Shown: positions 45,530 to 54,247, counted from the stretch's first letter. The stretch is 64,000 nucleotides of DNA from Alphaproteobacteria bacterium (GCA_011087645.1 JAALLF010000002.1:62001-126000), one strand, 5' to 3'. A program made the numbers and translations. The notes: generated by a model not told the origin, from the letters alone.

Positions 45530-46545
45530 CAAGGGGGCCTAGGAAGCGGAACATACTCCCAGCACGCGCAAGCGTGACGGCAGATCCATCGCCGCTTCCG
45601 AAACGACCGTTCGCGGTTCTTCGGAAGAGCCGAACCGGCCCCGAGGGGGCCCGCAAGGTAAAGGGGAAGGATCGTCTGGCGGGGAAGCGGTTCCTGTCTT
45701 CGGACAGTTGGATGGTTGACCTGGCAGGTTAAGCCGGTAGGCGGTTTGGCTCTTCGGAGCCCCTTTCCTCGGAAGGACCGACTACGCCGGTCGTTCGGCG
45801 AAGATGGGACGGGCAACCGTTTCGACGACGCAGACGATCTCCGGCAGCCCGTGCCGAGCGGGTGGTTCGCAGCCGGCAGCCTTGTCTTCGGACGTAGGCG
45901 CTGACGCGAACGGCAAGCGAGGCATCCGCGGGACAGTCAGGACCCCCTTCGGGAGGTTGGGACAGTTTCCGGAGGGCGGCGGGAAGCGGGAGGTAAGTCG
46001 CTGCATTGGCGGCTCCCCCTGGCGGCGGAGACCTTCGGGTCGACGACGCAGCCACCCGGACAGCTTCGGCTGGAAAGGTGGACAGGGCCGGCAGATAGAA
46101 CCGCTTCGGCGGGAATATCAGCAGGCTGGAGGGAGAGACGGCGTTTCAATTCCATGGCACTCGCCGGCCGGGAATTCGAGACGTAGCCCGAAACCGGGGA
46201 AGGTCCGCTTGCGGACCGGAACGGGAAGACAGGCAGATGCGGTTGGCGGCCCCTCGTGGGTTCAGGTTCTGTAAGGGCCACTGGGTGGAAGGTGTAAAAA
46301 CCGGAAATCCGGCAGCCGCCAGGAGCCGGGGATGACGTATCGGCCAGGGGTGCGTCACCTACGACCAGGCGGTTCCAAGCGGGACGGCTTGCAAGTGTAA
46401 CGGGTTGGTATCGACGGGGCTTCGGTCGCGGAGGGATTAACCCGAAGGTCTCAGAGGGAAGGGGAGCAATCCCCGGACTGAACGGACCAGGAAGGCGTCA
46501 GGCGTCACGGGCTCCGCGTCCATGCACCTGGCGCCTTCTTTTTAT
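45530..46545 (+). ncRNA. Candidate giant structured non-coding RNA, about 1 kb
   Basis: No protein-like frame crosses this stretch, yet it is dense in perfect hairpins. UUCG-capped stems: CTGTC/GACAG (45694-45707), GGCTC/GAGCC (45748-45761), GACC/GGTC (46030-46041), CAGC/GCTG (46061-46072, inside CCACC 46052-46056 with GGTGG 46077-46081) and CCGC/GCGG (46101-46112). GNRA-capped stems: CACGC-GCAA-GCGTG (45563-45576) and GGGGA-GCAA-TCCCC (46461-46474). Others: GGTCCG/CGGACC (46202-46217) and AATTCC/GGAATT (46148-46153 with 46171-46176). Longer-range helices enclose these: GGAAGCGG (45542-45549) with CCGCTTCC (45592-45599), and GATCGTC (45670-45676) with GACGATC (45833-45839). It ends in a strong terminator. 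Length and density suggest a large ornate RNA. I see none of the signature motifs of RNase P RNA, tmRNA, rRNA, SRP RNA or group I/II introns. The 5' end is approximate; no promoter was identified. Confidence 0.75.
46491..46543 (+). terminator. Intrinsic terminator at the 3' end of the large RNA
   Basis: GAAGGCGTCAGG (46491-46502) pairs over twelve positions, with one G-U, with CCTGGCGCCTTC (46527-46538). Five T residues follow (46539-46543). The orientation matches plus-strand transcription of the structured RNA. Confidence 0.85.
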
Positions 46546-46574
46546 CTGGCCCCGAATATGCTGGTGCGTGATCG

Positions 46575-46605
46575 AAAAAGGGGTCCGGCGTTTCCACCGG
46601 ACCCC
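46575..46605 (-). terminator. Intrinsic terminator facing the large RNA, minus strand
   Basis: GGGGTCCGG (46580-46588) and CCGGACCCC (46597-46605) form a perfect nine-base stem; on the minus strand it runs into five T residues (46579-46575). No minus-strand gene is known to its right, so it either insulates the large RNA from antisense transcription or ends a small RNA transcribed from about 46650. Confidence 0.65.
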
Positions 46606-46627
46606 CCTAAGGCGTCAGTTTGTAGGC

Positions 46628-46669
46628 TCCGCATCCAGGCTCGTACGGGAATCCTGTTATCAATGCGGA
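46628..46669. other. Stem-loop between the minus-strand terminator and pdxY
   Basis: TCCGCAT (46628-46634) and ATGCGGA (46663-46669) are perfectly complementary and enclose a second short stem (CCAGG with CCTG). TTGACC on the minus strand (46683-46678) with GATAAC 16 bases on could be a promoter for a short minus-strand RNA ending at 46575. The region 46670-46755 shows nothing else. Confidence 0.4.
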
Positions 46670-46755
46670 TTCGCGTCGGTCAAACAAAAACTTGTATTTC
46701 GCGCCCATTCGGTTGCCAATTCTGGTTTATCGAATGATCCGCGAGGCTGGCCGCC

Positions 46756-47634
46756 ATTTCAAATATTCTCTCGATCCAATCCCATGTTGCCTTCGGTCAT
46801 GTGGGAAACGCCGTGATCACGCTGCCCCTGCAGCGGCTTGGCCATAATGTATGGCCGGTCCACACGGTCATGCTGTCGAACCATGCCGGTTATCCCGACC
46901 ATGGCGGCCGCGCCGTGCCAGTGGATGAACTTGCCGATGTGATCGATGCGCTCGATCGCCGCGGCGCCCTGGCGCGCTGCGACGGTGTGTTGTCGGGCTA
47001 TTTGGGCGATGCGGCGGTCGGCGAGGTGGTCCTCGACGCGGTCGCCCGGGTGCGAAAATACAACGACAAGGCGCTCTACTGCTGCGATCCGGTGATCGGC
47101 GACGGCGGCGAGATTTATGTTGGCCCCGGTATTCCCGAATTTTTTAGCGCGCTCGCGGCGCCCGCCGCCGATGTTCTGACCCCCAATCTGTTCGAACTGT
47201 CGGTGTTGACGGGAAGCCATCCCCACACGCTGGACGGGGCGCCGCTGGACGACATCATCGCCGTAGCGCGAACGTTGATCGCGCCGGGCCGGCGAACCTC
47301 GACCATCCTGGTGACAAGCCTCACCCACGCCGCGCTGGCGCCCACCGACGTCGCCATCGCGGCGATCACCGAGACCGGCGGATGGATCGTGACAACGCCG
47401 AAGTTATCGTTCGCAACTTCCCCCCACGGGGCGGGCGATTGTTGCGCGGCCTTGTTCTGTTCAGCGCTTCTCGAGGACGGGGACCCGGCAACGGCGCTAT
47501 CGCGGGCGGCGAGCGCGGTCTACGCCTTGCTCGAAGAGACCGCGCGGTTGGGAAAGAACGAATTTGCGTTGGTCGAAGCGCAAGACTTGATGGTGGAACC
47601 GGAGAGAATATTTCGCGTGGAAACGATCTTTTAA
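46756..47634 (+). CDS. pdxY: Pyridoxal kinase, without a canonical start codon
   Basis: PdxY/PdxK phosphorylates pyridoxal in vitamin B6 salvage. The family N-terminus is visible as ISNILSIQSHVAFGHVGNAV, then the ribokinase-fold core (YCCDPVIGDGGEIYVG, DVLTPNLFELSVLTG) and the catalytic SPHGAGDCCAALFCSALLEDG with the GxGD aspartate. In this frame a TGA lies at 46735, and no ATG, GTG or TTG occurs before the conserved block; candidates are ATT 46756 or CTG 46747. GTG 46801 would delete conserved residues. With ATT the protein is 292 residues, family size. Rare start, or a sequence error just upstream; the rest of the gene is intact. Confidence 0.85.
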   Translation: MSNILSIQSHVAFGHVGNAVITLPLQRLGHNVWPVHTVMLSNHAGYPDHGGRAVPVDELADVIDALDRRGALARCDGVLSGYLGDAAVGEVVLDAVARVRKYNDKALYCCDPVIGDGGEIYVGPGIPEFFSALAAPAADVLTPNLFELSVLTGSHPHTLDGAPLDDIIAVARTLIAPGRRTSTILVTSLTHAALAPTDVAIAAITETGGWIVTTPKLSFATSPHGAGDCCAALFCSALLEDGDPATALSRAASAVYALLEETARLGKNEFALVEAQDLMVEPERIFRVETIF

Positions 47635-47730
47635 TCGCGATAATTTTATATCGCTACAGAATCTGTTATGAGGTCACCGCGCTCTGCACATTTGGGGCGT
47701 CTCTGACGCCAACCGCCGACACATTCTGAT

Positions 47731-48363
47731 TTGACTGATTACATTCTCATAAATGGCTTTCTGTTCGGCTTGGTGCTTGCAGCTCCTGTGGGACCGGTTG
47801 GTGTTCTGTGTGTGCAGCGTACTTTGTCGGAAGGGCGCCTGCATGGCCTATTGTCGGGCCTCGGCGCGGCTTTTGGCGATGCGATTTACGGCGCGATTGC
47901 CGCGTTCGGCATCAGCGCCATCCAACTCTGGATCGCCGACCACCAAGCCGGGCTGCGCACCGCCGGGGGTGTTGTCTTGTTGCTGCTGGCGGCCAAGACG
48001 ATATTCATGCGCGCGCGCCGAGAGTCCCAGGCGAAAATTGGTCAAGTCCATACAGAGAGCCTGCTGCAGGATTTTATTTCGACTTTTTTTCTGGCAATTA
48101 CCAATCCAATCACGGTGCTGACCTTCGCCGGTTTGTTCGTAACGCTGGGGGTCACCGAGGCCGGCGATTCGGTCGACAACGCGGCGCTCCTGGTTGCCGG
48201 TGTGTTCGCCGGGTCGGCCCTGTGGTGGTTCGCGCTGGCCTTCACCGCCAATCTGGCGCGGCCCTATCTCGACGGCGGTTATCAGACCCTGGTGACATGG
48301 ATTTCCGCCAGTATATTGACCGGTTTCGGGCTCTACGCACTGATAACCGCCCAGTTCTACTGA
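47731..48363 (+). CDS. LysE/RhtB-type exporter
   Basis: 210 residues, six hydrophobic segments. The N-terminal ILINGFLFGLVLAAPVGPVG, with the APVGPVG signature of LysE transporters, and FFLAITNPITVLTFAG (conserved NP) identify the family, which exports amino acids or other small metabolites. Substrate unknown. It starts at TTG 47731 after a 96-base gap behind pdxY that holds a small GGCGTC/GACGCC hairpin but no T tract. Confidence 0.9.
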   Translation: MTDYILINGFLFGLVLAAPVGPVGVLCVQRTLSEGRLHGLLSGLGAAFGDAIYGAIAAFGISAIQLWIADHQAGLRTAGGVVLLLLAAKTIFMRARRESQAKIGQVHTESLLQDFISTFFLAITNPITVLTFAGLFVTLGVTEAGDSVDNAALLVAGVFAGSALWWFALAFTANLARPYLDGGYQTLVTWISASILTGFGLYALITAQFY

Positions 48364-48371
48364 GTAAAATT

Positions 48372-48812
48372 TTAGTCGCCGGGCTGCCAGCCGGGCGGCG
48401 CCATTTCAAAGCTGGCGAACTCGAACCCCGGTGCGACAGTGCATCCGACCAGGGTCCACGCGCCGAGCGGTTTGGCCGACTGCCAGTCACCGGCCGCGAC
48501 CACCGCTTGGGGCCGCTCGCCGGCCGGCAGGTCGGGTCCCAGGTGAATTTCGGTAGCCGGCGCACCCTCTGATGAAATGCGCAAAGCCAGCGGCGCGCCC
48601 GCATACCAGTGCCAGATTTCGCTGGCGTCGGTGACCCGGTGCCACGCCGACATCTCGCCGGCCTGCAGCAGATAGTAAATGGCGGTGCACGCGCTGCGTG
48701 CGGCGTCACCGGTTTGATTGGGGTCGCGGAAGGTCTCGACGAAGTGGCCGCCTTCCGGGTGCGGCTGCATCGACAGCGTCTCTATGATCTCGGCAGCCGT
48801 GAGGGCGTTCAT
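48372..48812 (-). CDS. Cupin, DUF985 family
   Basis: 146 residues. Beta-barrel cupin with ALTAAEIIETLSMQPHPEGG, FVETFRD, AIYYLLQAGEMSAWHRVTDA, EIWHWYAGAPLAL and the closing GCTVAPGFEFASFE; metal-ligand histidines are kept. DUF985 proteins are soluble and mostly uncharacterised. Convergent with the LysE gene and ten bases downstream of the GST gene on the same strand. Confidence 0.87.
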   Translation of the reverse strand: MNALTAAEIIETLSMQPHPEGGHFVETFRDPNQTGDAARSACTAIYYLLQAGEMSAWHRVTDASEIWHWYAGAPLALRISSEGAPATEIHLGPDLPAGERPQAVVAAGDWQSAKPLGAWTLVGCTVAPGFEFASFEMAPPGWQPGD

Positions 48813-48822
48813 ATTGCCGGGG

Positions 48823-49431
48823 TCACGCGGTGGGGTCGGTCGCTGTCATCGAGGCGCGGGTGGAAAATGCCGCGAACCAGGCGGCGAGCTTGGGGTGTGC
48901 GGTCCGCCAATCGACATCTGCAAAGCGGAAATCGCGATAACCGAGCGCGCAGGCGACGGCGATCTGGCCGATCGTGACCGGACCCTCGAGGGCATCCGCA
49001 TCGCTTTCCAGCGCGGCAATGGCCTGGACGACCGATAGTTCCTGCCGTTCGACCAGCTTTTGAGATATTTGTTCCGGCTCGTGGAACGTCAATTCCATGC
49101 GCACGGTAACGGCGGCGTCGAGGATACCGTCGGCCAGGGCGAGTTGGCGCAGCGCCGTCCATCGGGCGGGGTCATCCTCGGGGTAGAGCTGCGCACCGCC
49201 TTCGGCGTTCAAAAACTCGCAGACCGCATTAGACTGAAATAACGCCGGACCGTCGTCGCGGACCAGGGCGGGCACCTTGCCCAAGGGGTTGTGATCGCGA
49301 TAACCCGCCGGATCGGACCAGGGGTCGAGGGCTTCGCTCTCAACCCGCCCCTCGAGCCGCGCTTCTATAAGGACCATGCGAGCCTTGCGCGCGTAGGGCG
49401 ACGGCACCGAATAAAAGAGTTTCATGGTCAC
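48823..49431 (-). CDS. Glutathione S-transferase family protein
   Basis: 202 residues: thioredoxin-like N-domain (KLFYSVPSPYARKARMVLIEA, with Ser in the SPYARK position) with GKVPALVRDDGPALFQSNAV, the cis-Pro and glutathione-binding Ser, then the helical C-domain. Typical bacterial GST size; substrate unknown. Probably co-transcribed with the DUF985 gene. Confidence 0.88.
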   Translation of the reverse strand: MTMKLFYSVPSPYARKARMVLIEARLEGRVESEALDPWSDPAGYRDHNPLGKVPALVRDDGPALFQSNAVCEFLNAEGGAQLYPEDDPARWTALRQLALADGILDAAVTVRMELTFHEPEQISQKLVERQELSVVQAIAALESDADALEGPVTIGQIAVACALGYRDFRFADVDWRTAHPKLAAWFAAFSTRASMTATDPTA

Positions 49432-49533
49432 GGCCTCCGTTGGGGCTATCGGATACTTCGCCCAACTATATGCCAGCGGCGGGCGTCCGTCATCGGCGCG
49501 CTTTTATTAAGACCCCTGTGGTAAAGTGGCGCC

Positions 49534-50301
49534 ATGTGGCCGGATGTTGTCGATCTTCGGGATTTTTATGCGTCGAGCCGCGGTCAGGTGACGCGCCGGC
49601 TGCTGCGCCGTCAAATCCGCACCTATTGGACCGATACCACGGGCATGAACGTGCTGGGCATCGGTTTCGCGACGCCTTATTTGCGGCCGTTCAGCGATGA
49701 GGCCGCGCATGTGACGGCGGTGATGCCGGCGCGCATGGGCGTATTGGGATGGTCGGTGCCCGATGGTGGCAAGGGCAATGTGGTCTGCCTGTCCGATGAG
49801 GGGGTGTTGCCCTTTGCCGATCTCTCGATGGATCGGGTTTTGGTGGTCCACGGTTTGGAATATACCGAGCAAGTGAACGCCTTGTTGCGCGAAGCCTGGC
49901 GGGTGCTGGCCGATGGCGGGCGCTTGTTGGTGGTCGCGCCGAACCGCCGCGGCACCTGGGCTCATGCCGACGATACGCCCTTCGGCCACGGTCATCCTTA
50001 TTCGATGGAACAATTGAACCGAACCTTGCGGCAATCGATGTTCACGCCGGTCCGTGGCACCCGTGCGCTATTTTTACCGCCGACGCGCCGGCGCTTTTGG
50101 TTGGCGGCGGCGCCGGCCTGGGAAAAGTTGGGCGCGCGCTGGTTTCGGGTTCTTGGCGGGGTGGTCATGGTTGAGGCGGCGAAGCAAATCTATGCCGGCA
50201 CTATTTCGGGCGAGCATCAGCGCCGGCGTGGCTACGTCACCGTTCCCCAGGGGGCGCTTCCGCGGACGCAGACGACGTCCCGCGGCTCAACAGATAAATA
50301 G
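49534..50301 (+). CDS. Class I SAM-dependent methyltransferase
   Basis: 255 residues. The AdoMet-binding strand reads NVLGIGFATPYLRPF, a relaxed form of the GxGxG motif, followed by GVLPFADLSMDRVLVVHGLEY and LREAWRVLADGGRLLVVAPNR, the standard post-motif region. Similar proteins in alphaproteobacteria sit next to glyoxalase or metXW genes; the substrate is unknown. Its last 65 bases overlap the 3' end of metW on the other strand. Confidence 0.85.
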   Translation: MWPDVVDLRDFYASSRGQVTRRLLRRQIRTYWTDTTGMNVLGIGFATPYLRPFSDEAAHVTAVMPARMGVLGWSVPDGGKGNVVCLSDEGVLPFADLSMDRVLVVHGLEYTEQVNALLREAWRVLADGGRLLVVAPNRRGTWAHADDTPFGHGHPYSMEQLNRTLRQSMFTPVRGTRALFLPPTRRRFWLAAAPAWEKLGARWFRVLGGVVMVEAAKQIYAGTISGEHQRRRGYVTVPQGALPRTQTTSRGSTDK

Positions 50302-50908
50302 CCTCTTCGGCCAGCCAGTTGGTCCATAGGCCGACCCCATTGCGCGGCGTCGCCCGGCCGGCATGGTCGATGCTGACGATCCGATCGATCCCCAGTCCCA
50401 TATCTTCCGCCAGGTTGACGAAGTCGGTGAGGGTGAAAAATCGAATATTGGGCGAATCGCACCAGATAAACGGCAGTTTTTCCGACATCGGGCTGCGGCC
50501 GTGCATCAGCAGGTCGAAGCGCACCCGCCAATAGCCCAGATTGGGGAAGCTGACGATCGCGTGGCGGCCGATCCGCAAGAGCTCGTCTAAAGTGCCTCGC
50601 ACATCGTAGATCGATTGCAGGGTCTGCGACAAAATCACGTAGTCGAAGGCGTCGGACGGGTAGTTATGTAAGTCGGTTTCCGCGTCGCCCTGCACCACCG
50701 CCAGCCCGAGACTGACCGATCGGTTGACGCCTTCCTGGCTGAGTTCGATGCCCCGACCGTCGACCTGTTTGAAGTGGACCAGATAGTCGAGCAATGCGCC
50801 GTCGCCGCAGCCAATGTCGAGGACCCGGCTGCCGGGTTCGATCATGTCGGCAACCCGCTGCAGGTCGATCCGGTTCTGAATCTGCGGCGGTGACTGAACC
50901 CGGTTCAT
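50237..50908 (-). CDS. metW: Methionine biosynthesis protein MetW
   Basis: 223 residues, a methyltransferase fold: [17 protein letters not shown], the D-x-G-x-G-x-G loop, and [26 protein letters not shown], then [19 protein letters not shown], the MetW signature. It is required together with MetX for homoserine O-acylation in many bacteria. Overlaps metX by four bases. Confidence 0.95.
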   Translation of the reverse strand: MNRVQSPPQIQNRIDLQRVADMIEPGSRVLDIGCGDGALLDYLVHFKQVDGRGIELSQEGVNRSVSLGLAVVQGDAETDLHNYPSDAFDYVILSQTLQSIYDVRGTLDELLRIGRHAIVSFPNLGYWRVRFDLLMHGRSPMSEKLPFIWCDSPNIRFFTLTDFVNLAEDMGLGIDRIVSIDHAGRATPRNGVGLWTNWLAEEAIYLLSRGTSSASAEAPPGER

Positions 50909-52113
50909 GGCGCCACCTTATCGCCGTTAAGGCCGCGCAGCTCGGCTGCCCCGGTGAGGAAGCCCGATAGAATGCGGAAGAATTCCGGTTCGTCGAGCAA
51001 AAATGCGTCGTGGCCGGCGTCGGTCTCGATTTCGACGAAGCTGACCGACGCGGCGACCGCGTTGAGCGCGTGGACGATCTGCCGCGACTCAGCGGTCGGA
51101 AACAGCCAGTCCGAGGTAAAGCTGATGAGACAGAACCGAACCGGCGTGTCGCCGAACGCATTGGCGAGGACGCCGTCATGCTCGGCGGCTTGATCGAAAT
51201 AGTCCATTGCGCGGGTGATAAAGAGATAAGAGTTGGCGTCGAAGCGTTCGACGAACGTGCTGCCCTGGTGGCGCAAATAACTCTCGATCTGGAAATCGGC
51301 GTCGAAGCCGTAACTGACATCGGTGCGATCCTGCAGTTCACGGCCGAATTTTCGATGTAGCGCCGAGTCCGACAGATAGGTGATATGCGCGGCCATGCGC
51401 GCCACCGCGAGACCCCGGTGGGGGGACTCGGCCTGCTCGTAATAATTGCCGCCATTCCAATTAGGATCGGCCATGATTGCCTGACGGCCGACCTCGTGGA
51501 AGGCGATATTCTGGGCCGAATGGCGCGCCGCGCCGGCGATGGGTATGGCGCAGAAAACGCGCTCCGGATAGCGCGCCGCCCATTCCAGCACCTGCATGGC
51601 GCCCATCGAACCGCCGGTCACGCAAAACAGCTTGTCGATGCCCAGATGATCGATCACCATTTTTTGTGCCGCGACCATGTCGGTGATGGTGATGATGGGA
51701 AAATCCAAGCCGAACCGCTGGCCGGTTTTCGGATTGATATCCTTGGGCCCGGCGGTGCCCATACAGCCGCCCAAAACATTGATACAGATAACGAAATAAC
51801 GATCGAGATCGATAGGCCGCCCGGCACCGATAATCGTGTCCCACCAGCCCGGCTTACCGGTGATCGGGTGAGCCTCGGCGGCGTATTGGTCGCCGGTCAG
51901 CGCGTGGCACAGCAGGATCGCGTTGGATTTGTCGGCATTCAACGTGCCATAGGTCTGGTAGGCGACGGTGAACGGACCCAGCCGCTGGCCAGAGGCGAGC
52001 TCCAGCGGTTCTGTTTCACCCAGCACGATAGTGTGTCCAGGCAAGTCGGTGACCGCCGGTTCGACGGCGATCGAATCGCTTGTCGGGGCGCCAGTGTTGG
52101 ATACGACAGACAT
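50905..52113 (-). CDS. metX: Homoserine O-acyltransferase MetX
   Basis: 402 residues, alpha/beta hydrolase fold. The nucleophile elbow is [20 protein letters not shown], preceded by the [25 protein letters not shown] region and followed by the catalytic Asp/His near [14 protein letters not shown] and DAGHDAFLL. The acyl donor (acetyl- or succinyl-CoA) cannot be read reliably by eye, and MetX proteins of both types exist. Coupled to metW by a four-base overlap. Confidence 0.95.
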   Translation of the reverse strand: MSVVSNTGAPTSDSIAVEPAVTDLPGHTIVLGETEPLELASGQRLGPFTVAYQTYGTLNADKSNAILLCHALTGDQYAAEAHPITGKPGWWDTIIGAGRPIDLDRYFVICINVLGGCMGTAGPKDINPKTGQRFGLDFPIITITDMVAAQKMVIDHLGIDKLFCVTGGSMGAMQVLEWAARYPERVFCAIPIAGAARHSAQNIAFHEVGRQAIMADPNWNGGNYYEQAESPHRGLAVARMAAHITYLSDSALHRKFGRELQDRTDVSYGFDADFQIESYLRHQGSTFVERFDANSYLFITRAMDYFDQAAEHDGVLANAFGDTPVRFCLISFTSDWLFPTAESRQIVHALNAVAASVSFVEIETDAGHDAFLLDEPEFFRILSGFLTGAAELRGLNGDKVAP

Positions 52114-52170
52114 GGGTTTGCGCGGTTCGCCGGTTGTCCACGGGGTTATTGGCCATCGCGGCCGGGAGCA

Positions 52171-52200
52171 TAGCTAGGTTGGCCGGCGCGCGGGTGTCAA
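52171..52200 (-). promoter_or_regulatory. Likely metX promoter
   Basis: Minus-strand TTGACA (52200-52195), an 18-base spacer and TAGCTA (52176-52171), about 60 bases upstream of metX. The -35 is perfect, the -10 moderate. No SAM-II or other SAM riboswitch motif was seen between it and the start codon. Confidence 0.5.
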
Positions 52201-52267
52201 CGTTTTCTTTGCCAAAACCCTGCTATCGCACTACAAAGTGGCCGCTTTTCCCGGGAAGAAACGAAAG

Positions 52268-53122
52268 ATGAACGACGCGCCCCAAAGTCTCGACGCGCTT
52301 CGTCGCGAGATCGACACCGTCGATGACGCGCTGCACGATTTATTGATGCGGCGGTCGGCGCTGGTTGCCGATATCGGGGCGTTGAAGAAGGGTGAGCAGG
52401 CCGCGGTTTTCCGGCCATCGCGCGAAGCGGCACTCCTCCGGCGTCTGCTGGCGCGCAATAACCAGAAACTGCCGGCTTCTGCCGTGGTGCGTATTTGGCG
52501 TGAGGTGATTGGCGCTTCGACCTTGATCCAGGGTGGTCTGACGGTGGCTTATTGCCCGATCGGCGATGTTGTAACGGGCGACCGGCTGGCGCGCGGCCGG
52601 TTTGGCGCCGGCGCCAAAGTGGTGCCTGTCGCCACGCCGGCGCAAGTCGTCACCGCCGTTACCAGCGGCGAAGCGTCGGTCGGCGTTGTGCCGGTGCCGC
52701 GTCAGGACGACACGGCGCCGTGGTGGCCGTCGATCTATGGCCGCGTCGGTGATGCGGCGGTGCAGGTTGTGGCGGGAGTTCCTTTCCTCTTGTCGGAAGA
52801 GGGCGGGGACGTGAGCGCGTTGGTTATCGCGCGCGGCGCGGCGGAACCGTCGAGCGACGACCGCAGTCTGTTGGTCTTCGAGTGCAGCGAGCCGTTCAGC
52901 CGCGACCGTATCCGCGCGGTTCTGTCCGAGAACGGGTTTGATCCTTCTCACACGGTCTCGTATGACGATCCCGGTGGACCGGGTACCCACTTGCACCTGG
53001 CCGACGTCGCCGGGTTTGTCGCCCCAGGCGACCCGCGATTGACCAGCGTGCGGATGGCGTTGCCCGCGGTGGCGGCTTGGCATGTTGGTGCATATGCCGC
53101 GCCAATAGCGATAACCGGCTAA
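52268..53122 (+). CDS. Chorismate mutase with degenerate prephenate-dehydratase-like domain
   Basis: 284 residues. The N-terminal AroQ chorismate mutase is clear: LDALRREIDTVDDALHDLLM, ALVADIGALKK and PSREAALLRRLLARN, with the active-site arginines and lysine. The following domain (about 95-280) looks like the substrate-binding fold of prephenate dehydratase, but the catalytic TRF motif is not visible, so only mutase activity is predicted. ATG 52268 is chosen over a further-upstream ATG at 52238. It is followed by hisC and tyrA, i.e. tyrosine/phenylalanine synthesis genes. Confidence 0.87.
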   Translation: MNDAPQSLDALRREIDTVDDALHDLLMRRSALVADIGALKKGEQAAVFRPSREAALLRRLLARNNQKLPASAVVRIWREVIGASTLIQGGLTVAYCPIGDVVTGDRLARGRFGAGAKVVPVATPAQVVTAVTSGEASVGVVPVPRQDDTAPWWPSIYGRVGDAAVQVVAGVPFLLSEEGGDVSALVIARGAAEPSSDDRSLLVFECSEPFSRDRIRAVLSENGFDPSHTVSYDDPGGPGTHLHLADVAGFVAPGDPRLTSVRMALPAVAAWHVGAYAAPIAITG

Positions 53123-53143
53123 CCCAGGGCGCGGATAGAAAGC

Positions 53144-54247
53144 ATGACAGAAGCGGCGCGACCACAGGCCAAGGAAGGCGTTTTGAGGGTGACGCCCTAT
53201 GCCGGCAGCGAAGCCAAGCCGGGCGGCGGGCAACTCATCAATATCAGCTCGAACGAAAGCGCGTTCGGGGCGAGCGCGCGCGCCGTCGAGGCCTATACCA
53301 AGGCGGCGTCCGACCTTCGCCGCTACCCGGAAATCGATGCGCGGTCGCTGCGCCAAGCCCTAGCGGCCCATTACGGTCTGGAGGCTGAGCGGATTATCTG
53401 CGGCAATGGTTCGGATCAAATTATCGACCTGTTGGCATTAGCCTATGCCGGTGTCGGCGACGAGGTGGTATACAGCGCCCACGGCTTTCAGATGTATCCC
53501 ATTGCCGCCCACGCAGTTGGCGCCATGCCGGTGGCGGCGCCGGAGGTGAACCTGACCACGGATGTGGATGCGCTTCTCGACAAGGTGGGCGAGCGCACCC
53601 GCATTCTGTTTCTCGCCAACCCCAACAATCCCACCGGCACCTTCGTGACCCGGTCGGAATTGGCGCGTCTGCACGCCGGCTTGCCCGGCAATGTGGTGCT
53701 GGTGATCGATGCGGCCTATGCGGAATTTGTCACCCACGCCGACTATGAGCCGGGCATCGAACTGGCGCGCGCCCACGACAATGTGGTGATGACGCGGACA
53801 TTTTCGAAGATCTTTGCGCTGGCCAGTTTGCGCGTCGGCTGGGCTTATGGGCCGCGTGAGATCATCGATATCCTCGACCGCATCCGGCCACCCTTTAACG
53901 TCAATGCGCCGGCGATCGACGGCGCTATCGCGGCGCTGGCCGACCACGAACACACTGAGACCGCGCGGCGCCACAATGGCGAAGTGCTGCCCTGGTTCAC
54001 CGGTGAGGTCGAGGCCTTGGGTCTGACCGTCAATCCATCGGTCGCCAACTTCGTCATTGTCCATTTTGACCCCGATACGCCGAAGAACGCCGAGGCGGCT
54101 TACCAACATCTCTTCGACAACGGCATCGTCACCCGGCGCGTCGGCGGTTACGGTCTGCCCGATTGGGTGCGCATGTCGATCGGCACGCGTGAAGAAATGA
54201 CAATTGTGCGCGATGCGCTGAAAGAGTTTCTCGAAAAAAATGACTGA
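53144..54247 (+). CDS. hisC: Histidinol-phosphate aminotransferase
   Basis: 367 residues, fold type I PLP enzyme. LINISSNESAFGASARAV, FLANPNNPTGTFV, and TRTFSKIFALASLRVGWAYG with the PLP lysine are seen. In alphaproteobacteria a HisC between chorismate mutase and tyrA often also transaminates prephenate or phenylpyruvate, which fits the location. It overlaps tyrA by eight bases. Confidence 0.92.
   Translation: MTEAARPQAKEGVLRVTPYAGSEAKPGGGQLINISSNESAFGASARAVEAYTKAASDLRRYPEIDARSLRQALAAHYGLEAERIICGNGSDQIIDLLALAYAGVGDEVVYSAHGFQMYPIAAHAVGAMPVAAPEVNLTTDVDALLDKVGERTRILFLANPNNPTGTFVTRSELARLHAGLPGNVVLVIDAAYAEFVTHADYEPGIELARAHDNVVMTRTFSKIFALASLRVGWAYGPREIIDILDRIRPPFNVNAPAIDGAIAALADHEHTETARRHNGEVLPWFTGEVEALGLTVNPSVANFVIVHFDPDTPKNAEAAYQHLFDNGIVTRRVGGYGLPDWVRMSIGTREEMTIVRDALKEFLEKND

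Noticed and set aside
45804..46274. Open frames in the large RNA region, including 45190-45732 and 45804-46274
   Set aside because: They are short, Arg/Gly/Ser-rich and cross perfect tetraloop hairpins. Their codon pattern is imposed by RNA structure, and no protein motif is seen.
45530..46545. Large RNA as RNase P RNA, tmRNA or an intron
   Set aside because: No GAGGAAAGTCC-type P4 strand and ACAGAA region (RNase P), no tag-peptide codons or tRNA-like ends (tmRNA), and no domain V or P7-type core was found. Length is also more than twice that of RNase P RNA or tmRNA.
52114..52230. SAM-II riboswitch upstream of metX
   Set aside because: Such switches often precede metX/metA in alphaproteobacteria, but the expected pseudoknot sequences are missing; only a promoter-like pair is present.
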